A stretch of DNA of 15,922 nucleotides, taken from Pontiellaceae bacterium (lineage in GTDB: Bacteria > Verrucomicrobiota > Kiritimatiellia > Kiritimatiellales > Tichowtungiaceae). Below, piece after piece: positions 6,516-13,654 of this stretch. Numbering within the stretch: position 1 is the stretch's first letter; each line of letters begins with the position of its first letter. A model generated the notes under the pieces. The model was not told the origin of the DNA. It did no database searches and worked only from the letters and a program-made list of their open reading frames with translations. The stretch covers positions 1-15,922 of the forward strand of contig JALOTS010000013.1 of the NCBI GenBank assembly GCA_025457785.1, read 5' to 3'. A program made the translations under genes and the position numbers.

Positions 6516-7265
6516 CTATGATGCCGCGACCAGAATCGCGTCGAGCCATTCCTCTTTTTTCTTTTGCAGCATCGGGCTGGGGTGGGCGGTCAGGGCCGGA
6601 TGGTTTCCGGCGGGAACGGTGATGATCTTTTCTCCTGCGATCCGGCTCAGGCATTGCTCGGCCAGCGGAATTAAACCGGCATCCTGCCCCCAGCCCAGAA
6701 TAAACGGTGCGCCCGGCTGCCGTTTGAGCATGTCAGTCCGCTCGGCGGTGCGGGACTCTGAAAACAGACTGTGTCTGTCGCCGCCGGGCAGGGCGGCAAA
6801 TTTTTGTGTGCGGGCGATAAAGCTGGTGCTTTTCGGGTCGCGCAGGTCGGAGATATTCAGAACCCGGACGTGTTTCCACTGTTTGGAAACCATAATGCGC
6901 ATAATCTGATACTGCGTGTTGTCGGGCTGTGTCAAAACCAGCGGTTTCCGGAAACCGGCGGGCAGGGGCATTGTCAGCAGACTGTCGGTATCACCTTCCT
7001 CAATCGGGCGTGACGAGCCGGGATTCATCATAATCACCACGGCATCGGGCAGGTTTTTCTCTTTTTTCACACCTGCGCAGGTGTGAGCAGAAAACAGGTT
7101 GCCGTCCAGATCGGTTCCGGCACCGACCGCCTCGCGCGGCAGGGAAGTGATCTCCAGCACGCTGCGGCAGAGCTGCGGCTCTATGCCTGCGATATGCAGG
7201 CGATAGAAGTGTCCGTAACAGCGGAAGGTCTTTTTCAATTCGGCGGCGTAGGTAAAGGCAGTCAT
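6516..7265 (-). CDS. DUF1643-like protein of unknown function
   Basis: A 249-residue soluble protein with no signal peptide or membrane segment. The order of motifs resembles DUF1643: VVIMMNPGSS (family: ILLNPSTAD), then HVRVLNISDLRDPKS (family: VVNLFALRATDP), then PFILGWGQD (family: WGAHG), then GNHPALTAHPSP (family: GHPRHPLY). The first 70 residues, with CYGHFYRLHIAGIEPQLC, are extra. No enzymatic activity is known for that family. The gene runs divergently from msrB with 79 bases between the starts. No strong ribosome binding site is seen before the ATG at 7265. It contains a TTTCC-N7-GGAAA palindrome (6872-6890) and a 16-base palindrome (6942-6957). The family call is moderate; the gene itself is well supported. 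Confidence 0.7.
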   Translation of the reverse strand: MTAFTYAAELKKTFRCYGHFYRLHIAGIEPQLCRSVLEITSLPREAVGAGTDLDGNLFSAHTCAGVKKEKNLPDAVVIMMNPGSSRPIEEGDTDSLLTMPLPAGFRKPLVLTQPDNTQYQIMRIMVSKQWKHVRVLNISDLRDPKSTSFIARTQKFAALPGGDRHSLFSESRTAERTDMLKRQPGAPFILGWGQDAGLIPLAEQCLSRIAGEKIITVPAGNHPALTAHPSPMLQKKKEEWLDAILVAAS

Positions 7266-7307
7266 GCGGCGGATTTAACATTAAAATCCCGGATGGAGCG
7301 AAAACAA

Positions 7308-7328
7308 ATTTTCCGATCATCGGAAAAT
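7308..7328. promoter_or_regulatory. 21-base palindrome in the divergent DUF1643-like/msrB promoter region
   Basis: ATTTTCCGA (7308-7316) and TCGGAAAAT (7320-7328) are perfect inverted repeats around TCA. It sits 16 bases before the msrB start and 43 bases before the divergent start, a classical place for a dimeric repressor or for an RNA hairpin that hides the msrB ribosome binding site. Its TTTTCC-N7-GGAAAA spacing is the same as that of the dispersed palindromes elsewhere in the window. Confidence 0.55.
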
Positions 7329-7344
7329 CCGGTATAAGAGTTCC

Positions 7345-7815
7345 ATGAAAAAGGTGATGCTGGTATTGATCTGCCTGCTTTGCGCGGGCTGTATGAGAAA
7401 AGAGGATGCGCCGATGAATGTTTCTGTTCAGAAAACAGATGCGGAGTGGAAAAAAGAACTGACACCCGAGCAGTACCGTGTTCTGCGCGAGGCCGGAACC
7501 GAACGGCCTTTCACCGGAATTTATACCGACAATCAGAAGCCGGGCGTTTACCGCTGTGCGGCCTGCCGCGCGAAACTCTTTACGTCGGAGTCGAAATTCC
7601 ATTCCGGTTGCGGCTGGCCGAGTTTTGATGCGGCAGCCGAAGCCGGCACGGTTATTCTTCGTCCGGACCGCAGCCTCGGAATGGTTCGTACCGAAGTGCT
7701 CTGTGCATCTTGCGGCGGACATCTTGGACACCTTTTTGACGATGGCCCCACCGCTACCGGAATGCGCTATTGCATCAACTCTGTCGCGCTGCGGTTTGAA
7801 GAAAAATCTGAATAG
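7345..7815 (+). CDS. msrB: Peptide-methionine (R)-S-oxide reductase, exported or lipoprotein form
   Basis: Reduces methionine-R-sulfoxide in oxidised proteins. Of 156 residues, the N-terminus MKKVMLVLICLLCAGC is a hydrophobic signal ending in a lipobox-like CAGC (C16). The enzyme would therefore act outside the cytoplasmic membrane, possibly lipid-anchored; the C at position -3 makes the lipobox imperfect. The MsrB domain spans about 33-153: WKKELTPEQYRVLREAGTE, then zinc cysteines C71/C74 (CAAC) and C120/C123 (CASC), HSGCGWPSF, GGHLGHLFDDGP, and the catalytic C143 in RYCINSVAL. All key residues are present. An exported copy needs an electron donor in the envelope; none is encoded nearby. The start at 7345 is supported by the signal peptide. 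A palindrome lies just upstream. Confidence 0.95.
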   Translation: MKKVMLVLICLLCAGCMRKEDAPMNVSVQKTDAEWKKELTPEQYRVLREAGTERPFTGIYTDNQKPGVYRCAACRAKLFTSESKFHSGCGWPSFDAAAEAGTVILRPDRSLGMVRTEVLCASCGGHLGHLFDDGPTATGMRYCINSVALRFEEKSE

Positions 7816-7850
7816 GGCCGGTTCCAGGGGTTGAAAGCGGTTCCATGTGT

Positions 7851-7869
7851 TTTTCCAAACCGTGGAAAA
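7851..7869. repeat. TTTCC-N7-GGAAA family palindrome upstream of pgm
   Basis: TTTTCCA-AACCG-TGGAAAA is a perfect 7-base inverted repeat with a 5-base spacer, in the short gap between msrB and pgm. It is the non-coding member closest to the family consensus described in the findings. Confidence 0.7.
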
Positions 7870-7933
7870 GTGTTTCTTCCGTTGGCCTTGTATCCGTTCC
7901 GTTGTTTTGCTAAACAGCTTCTTCGTTAAAAAA

Positions 7934-7938
7934 AGGAG
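7934..7938 (+). promoter_or_regulatory. Ribosome binding site of pgm
   Basis: AGGAG (within AAAAGGAGAT) lies 9 bases before the ATG at 7948, and supports that start. Confidence 0.8.
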
Positions 7939-7947
7939 ATCGTTGAT

Positions 7948-9588
7948 ATGGTTATTCATCCCCTTGCCGGAAAAGTCGTACCCAAAAAAAATCTTGTCAA
8001 TATTGCGGAACTGATCAGTCTGTATTATGAAACCCAGCCGGATGCGGCCGTTCCGTTGCAGCGGGTGGCTTTCGGAACCTCCGGGCATCGCGGCAGTTCA
8101 TTGAACATCAGTTTTACTGAAGATCATATCATGGCGATTGCTCAGGCGATTTGCGAATATCGCGCCAGGGAGGGCATCACCGGCCCGATCTTCGTCGGTA
8201 AAGATACCCATGCGCTTTCCACTCCCGCTGAAAAAACCGCCTTGCAGGTTTTTGCCGCCAACGGGGTTGCCGCGATGATCGATAAAGACGGCGGATACAC
8301 TCCGACCCCGGTGATTTCTCACGCGATTTCGGCCTATAACAAAGGCCGCACCGACGGACTCGCCGACGGCGTGGTGATCACCCCTTCGCATAATCCGCCG
8401 GATAACGGCGGTTTTAAATACAACCCGCCGAACGGCGGTCCGGCGGATACCGATGTGACCGGCTGGATTGCCGACCGCGCCAACGAACTGCTGGCTGATG
8501 ATAATGAGGATGTCGAATCCGTTTATTATCCTGATGCGCTGACCGCTGATACCACCATTGCCTATGACTTCATCACTCCCTATGTCGCCGATCTTGAAAA
8601 CGTGATCGACATGGCGGCCATCAAAAAATCCGGACTGAAAATCTGTGCTGATGCCATGGGCGGCGCGGGGCTGCGCTATTGGAAACCGATTGCTGAAAAA
8701 TACGGCATTAATCTCACCATTATCAATGACACCGTTGATCCGACTTTCAGCTTTATGTGTGTCGATCACGACGGAAAAGTCCGCATGGACTGTTCTTCGC
8801 CCTACGCTATGGCCAGCCTGATCGGGCTCAAGGATGATTTTGACATCGCCTTCGGCAACGACCCCGATTACGACCGCCATGGGATTGTCACCAAATCGGT
8901 CGGTCTGATGAACCCGAACCACTATCTGGCGGTGGCGATCAATTATCTGTTCACCCATCGCACCGGCTGGCGTAAAGATGCCGCCGTCGGCAAGACGCTG
9001 GTCAGCTCGTCAATGATCGACCGCGTGGCTGCTTCTCTTGGCCGTACGCTGTGCGAAGTGCCGGTCGGCTTCAAATGGTTTGTGAACGGGTTGGCGGACG
9101 GTTCGTACGGTTTCGGCGGCGAAGAATCCGCCGGCGCTTCTTTCCTGCGCAAAGACGGAACGGTCTGGAGCACCGACAAAGACGGCATCATCCTCAGCCT
9201 GCTGGCCTGTGAAATTTTCGCTGTCACCGGCAAAGATCCCGGCGAACATTATAAGGATTTAACCGCGAAATTCGGCAGTCCGGTATATGCCCGGGTCGAT
9301 GCCGCCGCCACCCGCGAAGAAAAAAACAAACTGCTGAATCTTTCGCCGGAGCAGGTCAGTGCGAAAACCATGGCGGGCGAACCGATCACCGCCAAACTGA
9401 CGCATGCGCCCGCCAACGGCGCCTCCATCGGCGGACTGAAAGTCTGCACCGAAAACGGCTGGTTTGCGGCCCGTCCTTCCGGAACCGAAGACATTTACAA
9501 AATCTATGCGGAAAGCTTTATCGGCGAAGAACACCTCGCCCGCATTCAGGCCGAAGCGCGGGAAATTGTAAAAGCTGCTTTGATGTAA
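7948..9588 (+). CDS. pgm: Phosphoglucomutase (alpha-D-glucose phosphate-specific)
   Basis: Interconverts glucose-1-phosphate and glucose-6-phosphate in the cytoplasm, linking glycolysis with glycogen and nucleotide-sugar synthesis. At 546 residues it has the same length as E. coli Pgm and matches my recollection of that sequence from end to end: FGTSGHRGS (42-50), VGKDTHALS, the catalytic phosphoserine S147 in TPSHNPP, KYNPPNGGPADT, the magnesium loop DPDYDR (305-310), the sugar-binding GEESAGASF (391-399), and the phosphate-binding RPSGTED (509-515). All four active-site loops are intact. It appears to be a single-gene unit; msrB ends 132 bases upstream and a convergent operon lies downstream. 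The 861-base frame antisense to it is a shadow. Confidence 0.97.
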   Translation: MVIHPLAGKVVPKKNLVNIAELISLYYETQPDAAVPLQRVAFGTSGHRGSSLNISFTEDHIMAIAQAICEYRAREGITGPIFVGKDTHALSTPAEKTALQVFAANGVAAMIDKDGGYTPTPVISHAISAYNKGRTDGLADGVVITPSHNPPDNGGFKYNPPNGGPADTDVTGWIADRANELLADDNEDVESVYYPDALTADTTIAYDFITPYVADLENVIDMAAIKKSGLKICADAMGGAGLRYWKPIAEKYGINLTIINDTVDPTFSFMCVDHDGKVRMDCSSPYAMASLIGLKDDFDIAFGNDPDYDRHGIVTKSVGLMNPNHYLAVAINYLFTHRTGWRKDAAVGKTLVSSSMIDRVAASLGRTLCEVPVGFKWFVNGLADGSYGFGGEESAGASFLRKDGTVWSTDKDGIILSLLACEIFAVTGKDPGEHYKDLTAKFGSPVYARVDAAATREEKNKLLNLSPEQVSAKTMAGEPITAKLTHAPANGASIGGLKVCTENGWFAARPSGTEDIYKIYAESFIGEEHLARIQAEAREIVKAALM

Positions 9589-9670
9589 GCTTCTGCAGGG
9601 ATGGAGATTCCGGAAAAACAGACATGCGGTTTGTCAGGTTCCTGCCGGGGAGCGCGAAACAAAAACGGTA

Positions 9671-9690
9671 GATTCTCCGGATGGAGAATC
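9671..9690 (-). terminator. Intrinsic terminator of the mfd/YkgJ-like operon
   Basis: GATTCTCC (9671-9678) and GGAGAATC (9683-9690) form a perfect 8-base stem with a 4-base loop. Read on the minus strand, the stem is followed by TACCGTTTTTGTTTC, a usable T-rich tract. It lies 27 bases beyond the stop of the gene at 9718. On the plus strand there is no T-run, so any effect on pgm is weaker. Confidence 0.6.
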
Positions 9691-9717
9691 CGGGTTGACA
9701 TGTGACCGGGCCTCCCG

Positions 9718-10272
9718 TCAGGCGCCTGCCGAAACGGGAATTTGACGGAGAGTTTTGCAGGCATCTTCCGGCAGGGTTCCTTCAATATAAAAGGTGCGGA
9801 TGATTTCCAGCATCCGGAAGCTTTGGTGAAGCCGTTTTTCCAGCGTTTGGAAATTCAGCTTTTCCAATCGGTCTTCCTGCATAATTTCCACCAGATGCGT
9901 TTTGCCGTGTGCCTGTTCTCCCGCAAAGGCCGGAAGCCGCCCGAGAATTCGAAGCACATCGCGATGCAGTTCATCGGGTTGAGATTCCAGAATTTCCTCG
10001 CAGAAAAACTCATAGCAGACAGGCGGACGTCCGATTTCAAGGCTGCATCCGTATTCGGTCAAAAAACCGCAGCGGTCGCTTTCTAATTCGGTGTGTCCGT
10101 GCAGCGTCTGCAGAAAGGGGCTATCCAGCGCCTCTTCGCAAATATCAGCGCGGCAGCAGCGGGCGGTACAAAGTTCGCAGGTTTCACGGCATTGCGCACT
10201 GATCAGGCCCTGAACCCCGCGCTCCAGATCGGCGTATTCTTCCAGCAGATGGTTTAGTCGGCTGTTCATCAT
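9718..10272 (-). CDS. Cysteine-rich YkgJ-like metal-cluster protein
   Basis: A 184-residue cytoplasmic protein with ten cysteines in the first 91 residues: C28, C32, C35, C39, C40, C45, C68, C76, C86 and C91. The pattern CxxxCxxC...CC...C followed by DRCGFLTEYGCSLEIGRPPVCYEFFC matches the YkgJ-type family (putative zinc- or iron-binding; typical string 'C.fL...gC.ly..RP..C..f.C'). The second half is helical and has no cysteines. It starts 6 bases after the mfd stop, so the two are co-transcribed. ATGATG leaves the start uncertain by one codon. The metal and role are not known. A link with Mfd is suggested only by position. Confidence 0.75.
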   Translation of the reverse strand: MMNSRLNHLLEEYADLERGVQGLISAQCRETCELCTARCCRADICEEALDSPFLQTLHGHTELESDRCGFLTEYGCSLEIGRPPVCYEFFCEEILESQPDELHRDVLRILGRLPAFAGEQAHGKTHLVEIMQEDRLEKLNFQTLEKRLHQSFRMLEIIRTFYIEGTLPEDACKTLRQIPVSAGA

Positions 10273-10278
10273 GACGGA

Positions 10279-13200
10279 TCACTCTTTCGATGGCGGACAG
10301 GCTGGAAGCCCGTTCTGTTTTTGGTGGATGGTTTTTAACAAAGCGAGAATTTCTTTGAAGCGGGCGGCGGCGGCGAGGGTTTTGAAACGGGGATAACGTC
10401 CGTCGGGCATGAGGGGTTCGCCGTTGCGCATCAGAATGATGCGATCCTCGTTCGCACGGACACTTTGCACGCCGGCCTGCGCTGCCGCGATGCGGATACG
10501 GGCGATTTCAAACAGATTTTTTACGGCGGCGGGCAGTTTGCCGAACCGGTCAGTGAGTTCCTTTTGCAATTCGCGCACGTCGGTTTCAGTCGCGAGGGAT
10601 GAAATGTTCCCATACAGTTTTACGCGCAGATTTTCGTCATCGACATAGGTGTAGGGGATGCAGGCGGCATTTTTTCCGTCCGGCGAGGAAGGTGAGCGGT
10701 CGAGAAAGTCGAGATCAACGGAGGCATCAATAATCGGCGGGATTTTTTTGCCCTGCAGGCGGGCGACGCTGCGCTTGAGCAACTGGCAGTACAGGTCAAA
10801 GCCGATGGCCGCAATATGTCCGCTTTGCTGTGCGCCGAGCAGGTTGCCGGCACCGCGGATTTCCAGATCGCGCAGGGCGATGCGGAAGCCGGTGCCGTGT
10901 CCGGTGTAGCGTTTGAGCGCTTCAATTCGTTTGCGCGAATCGTCTGAGAGCGTACCGCCGGGCGGCAGCAGCAGAAAGGCGTAGGCTTTTTGCCGGGCGC
11001 GTCCGACGCGCCCGCGTAACTGGTACAAATCGGCCAGCCCGAAGCGGTCGGCGCGGTCGATGATGATGGTGTTGACGCGCGGAATATCGACCCCGCTTTC
11101 GACGATGGTGGTGCAGATCAGCACGTCAAACAGGCCGCGCACGAACCGGTGCATCACGTCGGAAAGCGCTTCTTCGCTCATCTGTCCGTGCGCGAATTCG
11201 ACCCGCGCTTCCGGAACCAGCTCTTTGACTTTGGCCGTGATGCGGCCGATGGTTTGTACGCGGTTGTGCAGATAAAAAACCTGTCCGTCGCGGGCCAGTT
11301 CGTGGCGGATGGCTTCGGTGATAATCTCGTCGTGATATTCGAGTACGATGGTTTCGACCGGCTGGCGTTCCTGCGGCGGGGTCTGAATGGTGCTCATGTC
11401 GCGGGCGCCGGTCAGGCTCATGTAAAGTGTGCGCGGGATGGGGGTGGCGCTCAGCGTCAGCACATCAACCTGTTTACGAAGCTGTTTCAAGTGTTCCTTT
11501 GCACGCACGCCGAAGCGCTGCTCTTCGTCGATGATGATCAGTCCGAGCTCCTTGAACTGAACATCTTTGGAAATCAGGCGGTGGGTGCCGATCGTGATAT
11601 GCGCTTTGCCTTCGCGCAATTGTCGGATGGTTTCCTTCTGTTCGGGATGAGTCCGGAAACGGCTGAGCATTTCGACGCGGACGGGAAAGGCGGCCATGCG
11701 TTCGGTAAAGGTGTCGAAGTGCTGTTGCGCTAAAACGGTGGTGGGTACCAGCAGCGCAACCTGCCGGCCCTCCATGACCATTTTGAAGGCGGCGCGCATC
11801 GCGACTTCGGTTTTTCCATACCCTGCGTCGCCGCAGATCAGGCGGTCCATCGGTTGCGTCGATTCCAAATCCGCCTTGACTGCCTGGATTGCGCTGAGCT
11901 GGTCGGGGGTTTCCATATACGGGAAAGAGTTTTCAAACTCGTTTTGCCAGTGTGTGTCCGGCCCGCAGGCGCGGCCTTTTTTCAGTTCGCGGGCCGCCTG
12001 TGTTTCGAGCAGTTTGGCGGCCAGATCTTCAATCGCCGACTCCGCCGAAGTCCGTTCGTTCTGCCAGCGTCGTCCGTTCAGATGATGCAGCGCCGGGGCG
12101 GAATTTCCCATGCCGACGTAGCGCGTCAGCAAATGCGCCTGTCCGGTCGGCAGATAAATCCGGGCGTTGTCGGCATATTCAATCAGAAGCATTTCCTGAC
12201 GGCGGCCCGCCATTTCCATTTCCATCAGTCCCATGTAGTTGCCGATGCCGTGATCGACATGAACCACCAGCTCGCCGGGCTGAATATCGCTCCATTCCGC
12301 AATGCGTGCGCCCGCAGCCTGCTGTACGGCCTGTTTTTTCCGGACATGAGCGGTTTTTGCCGTGTATCCGTAGATGTCAGCTTCGGTAATTATCAGGTGA
12401 CGGGCTTTTTTGCGGATAAAGCTGCCGTGAATGAGTCCTGCAAGAATTCTGATTGCTGATTTCTGACCTCCGATCGCCGGCAGATAAGCCTCTTTGAGGC
12501 GATCTGCCGATCCGGGCGTTTCCATGTAAATATCCGTTTGCCATCCGTTGCCCGCCATGCCTTCCAGAGTCCGGAAAAAAAGTTTCCGCTGCTGCTCGGC
12601 GGTTTCCGGGCGGTGCAGCCCGCCGACCGGTTTCAGGTTTGTTTCGTAAAATCCGAGGTCGATATTAACGGTGTCGGTGGTGACGCATCCAATGTGAATG
12701 GAACGCGACGAGGGCATTGCGTTTACGCTGCTGTAAATATAAAGCGTATTTTCCGGAAGCAGTTCGGTCAGCGGCGTGCTGCCCTTGGCGTTGAGCGGAA
12801 AAACTTCAACCTGTTCGATTTTTTCAACGGAACGCTGTGTGGCCGGATCAAAGATGCGCAGACTGTCGATTTCGTTGCCGGAAAACTCAATCCGAACGGG
12901 CAGGGGAGAGTTTGGCGGCCAGATATCAATGATGCCGCCGCGCCGTGCGGCGAACCCTTTTTCATAAACCTCGTTGTCCAGCTCATATCCCGTGTTTTCC
13001 AACGATTGGCAAAAATGATCCGGGGCGCATTCGCTTCCCGTTTTGAGAAGAGCAGGTTTCCCAAGGGTTGGAACTTTTTCTTCCAGACATTGGAACACGG
13101 TGATCAACGGGAATGCGGACGCGAAACCCCCGTCGCGCTGAAGAAAGGCAAGCGTTTTGATCCGTTCGCTTTGCGCTTCCATGTCCCTGCCGTCGAACGG

Positions 13201-13416
13201 CGGAAGTGTCAGTAAGGTTATTCCCGGACAGAGGGTATTCCAGCAATCGGCCAGTTTTTCCATATTCCGGGGGTGATCGACAACCCAGAGCTGCGGGCGC
13301 GGCTCCTGCCGGAGCAGTTCACAACCGAGAAATGCCTGCGCCGACGGCGGCAGCGGCGGGAGTCGGCAGACCTCTTTTTTTAAAGCGGACCGGATGGCTG
13401 TGAGATCAAAATCCAT
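10279..13416 (-). CDS. mfd: Transcription-repair coupling factor
   Basis: ATP-driven translocase that removes stalled RNA polymerase and recruits UvrA to template-strand damage. From the ATG at 13416 it is 1045 residues, shorter than E. coli Mfd (1148). Domains in order: a UvrB-like module (about 40-220, with AARRGGIIDIWPP), the CarD-like RNA-polymerase-interacting domain (about 375-435, with PGELVVHVDHGIGNYMGL), the helicase core with Walker A GDAGYGKTE (about 529-537), LLVPTTVLAQQH, DEEQ (about 630-633), LSATPIPRTLYMS, and QLRGRVGRARQKAYAF, and a C-terminal TRCF domain. An in-frame extension to 13485 exists, but its residues look unlike Mfd, so the ATG at 13416 is preferred; no clear ribosome binding site helps. 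The shortening lies mainly in the N-terminal and linker regions. First gene of an operon with the YkgJ-like gene. Confidence 0.95.
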   Translation of the reverse strand: MDFDLTAIRSALKKEVCRLPPLPPSAQAFLGCELLRQEPRPQLWVVDHPRNMEKLADCWNTLCPGITLLTLPPFDGRDMEAQSERIKTLAFLQRDGGFASAFPLITVFQCLEEKVPTLGKPALLKTGSECAPDHFCQSLENTGYELDNEVYEKGFAARRGGIIDIWPPNSPLPVRIEFSGNEIDSLRIFDPATQRSVEKIEQVEVFPLNAKGSTPLTELLPENTLYIYSSVNAMPSSRSIHIGCVTTDTVNIDLGFYETNLKPVGGLHRPETAEQQRKLFFRTLEGMAGNGWQTDIYMETPGSADRLKEAYLPAIGGQKSAIRILAGLIHGSFIRKKARHLIITEADIYGYTAKTAHVRKKQAVQQAAGARIAEWSDIQPGELVVHVDHGIGNYMGLMEMEMAGRRQEMLLIEYADNARIYLPTGQAHLLTRYVGMGNSAPALHHLNGRRWQNERTSAESAIEDLAAKLLETQAARELKKGRACGPDTHWQNEFENSFPYMETPDQLSAIQAVKADLESTQPMDRLICGDAGYGKTEVAMRAAFKMVMEGRQVALLVPTTVLAQQHFDTFTERMAAFPVRVEMLSRFRTHPEQKETIRQLREGKAHITIGTHRLISKDVQFKELGLIIIDEEQRFGVRAKEHLKQLRKQVDVLTLSATPIPRTLYMSLTGARDMSTIQTPPQERQPVETIVLEYHDEIITEAIRHELARDGQVFYLHNRVQTIGRITAKVKELVPEARVEFAHGQMSEEALSDVMHRFVRGLFDVLICTTIVESGVDIPRVNTIIIDRADRFGLADLYQLRGRVGRARQKAYAFLLLPPGGTLSDDSRKRIEALKRYTGHGTGFRIALRDLEIRGAGNLLGAQQSGHIAAIGFDLYCQLLKRSVARLQGKKIPPIIDASVDLDFLDRSPSSPDGKNAACIPYTYVDDENLRVKLYGNISSLATETDVRELQKELTDRFGKLPAAVKNLFEIARIRIAAAQAGVQSVRANEDRIILMRNGEPLMPDGRYPRFKTLAAAARFKEILALLKTIHQKQNGLPACPPSKE

Positions 13417-13530
13417 GCAGGGAACATAGCATGGAGGGCGATGCAGGCCAAATCCAAGGCAACAAAATAACACAGCCTGCGGCACAGGCCGGCAGGAAAG
13501 CCCGCCTCACATTCGGCCGGTTGAAATTAA

Positions 13531-13561
13531 AAACCGCACCTGTTGAAAACAGGCGCGGTTT
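13531..13561 (-). terminator. Intrinsic terminator of the exported calcium-loop protein gene
   Basis: AAACCGC-A-CCTGTT and AACAGG-C-GCGGTTT form a long stem with a GAA loop and one mismatch. T-runs flank both sides (GGTTTTTTT on plus, GGTTTTTAATTT on minus), so it can work in both directions. It lies about 90 bases beyond the stop at 13655. A near-identical stem follows the paralogue fragment's upstream neighbour region at 15124-15159. Confidence 0.85.
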
Positions 13562-13654
13562 TTTTCTAACCCCTTCATCCCGTGAACTCCCGTCGGGCGC
13601 GGGCAGGTCAGATTCAACTGACTGCCGGAGACTCGCGGGAGGCGGGAAGAGGTT

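Noticed and set aside
7000..8088. 362-codon minus-strand frame covering msrB and part of pgm
   Set aside because: It overlaps two well supported genes; its last part is the DUF1643-like gene in the wrong frame.
8098..8958. 286-codon open frame antisense to pgm
   Set aside because: It lies fully opposite a strongly conserved gene, has no recognisable motifs and arises from the codon bias of pgm.
13417..13485. 23-residue N-terminal extension of Mfd
   Set aside because: The extra residues are cysteine/proline rich and unlike Mfd; the ATG at 13416 begins a typical N-terminus.
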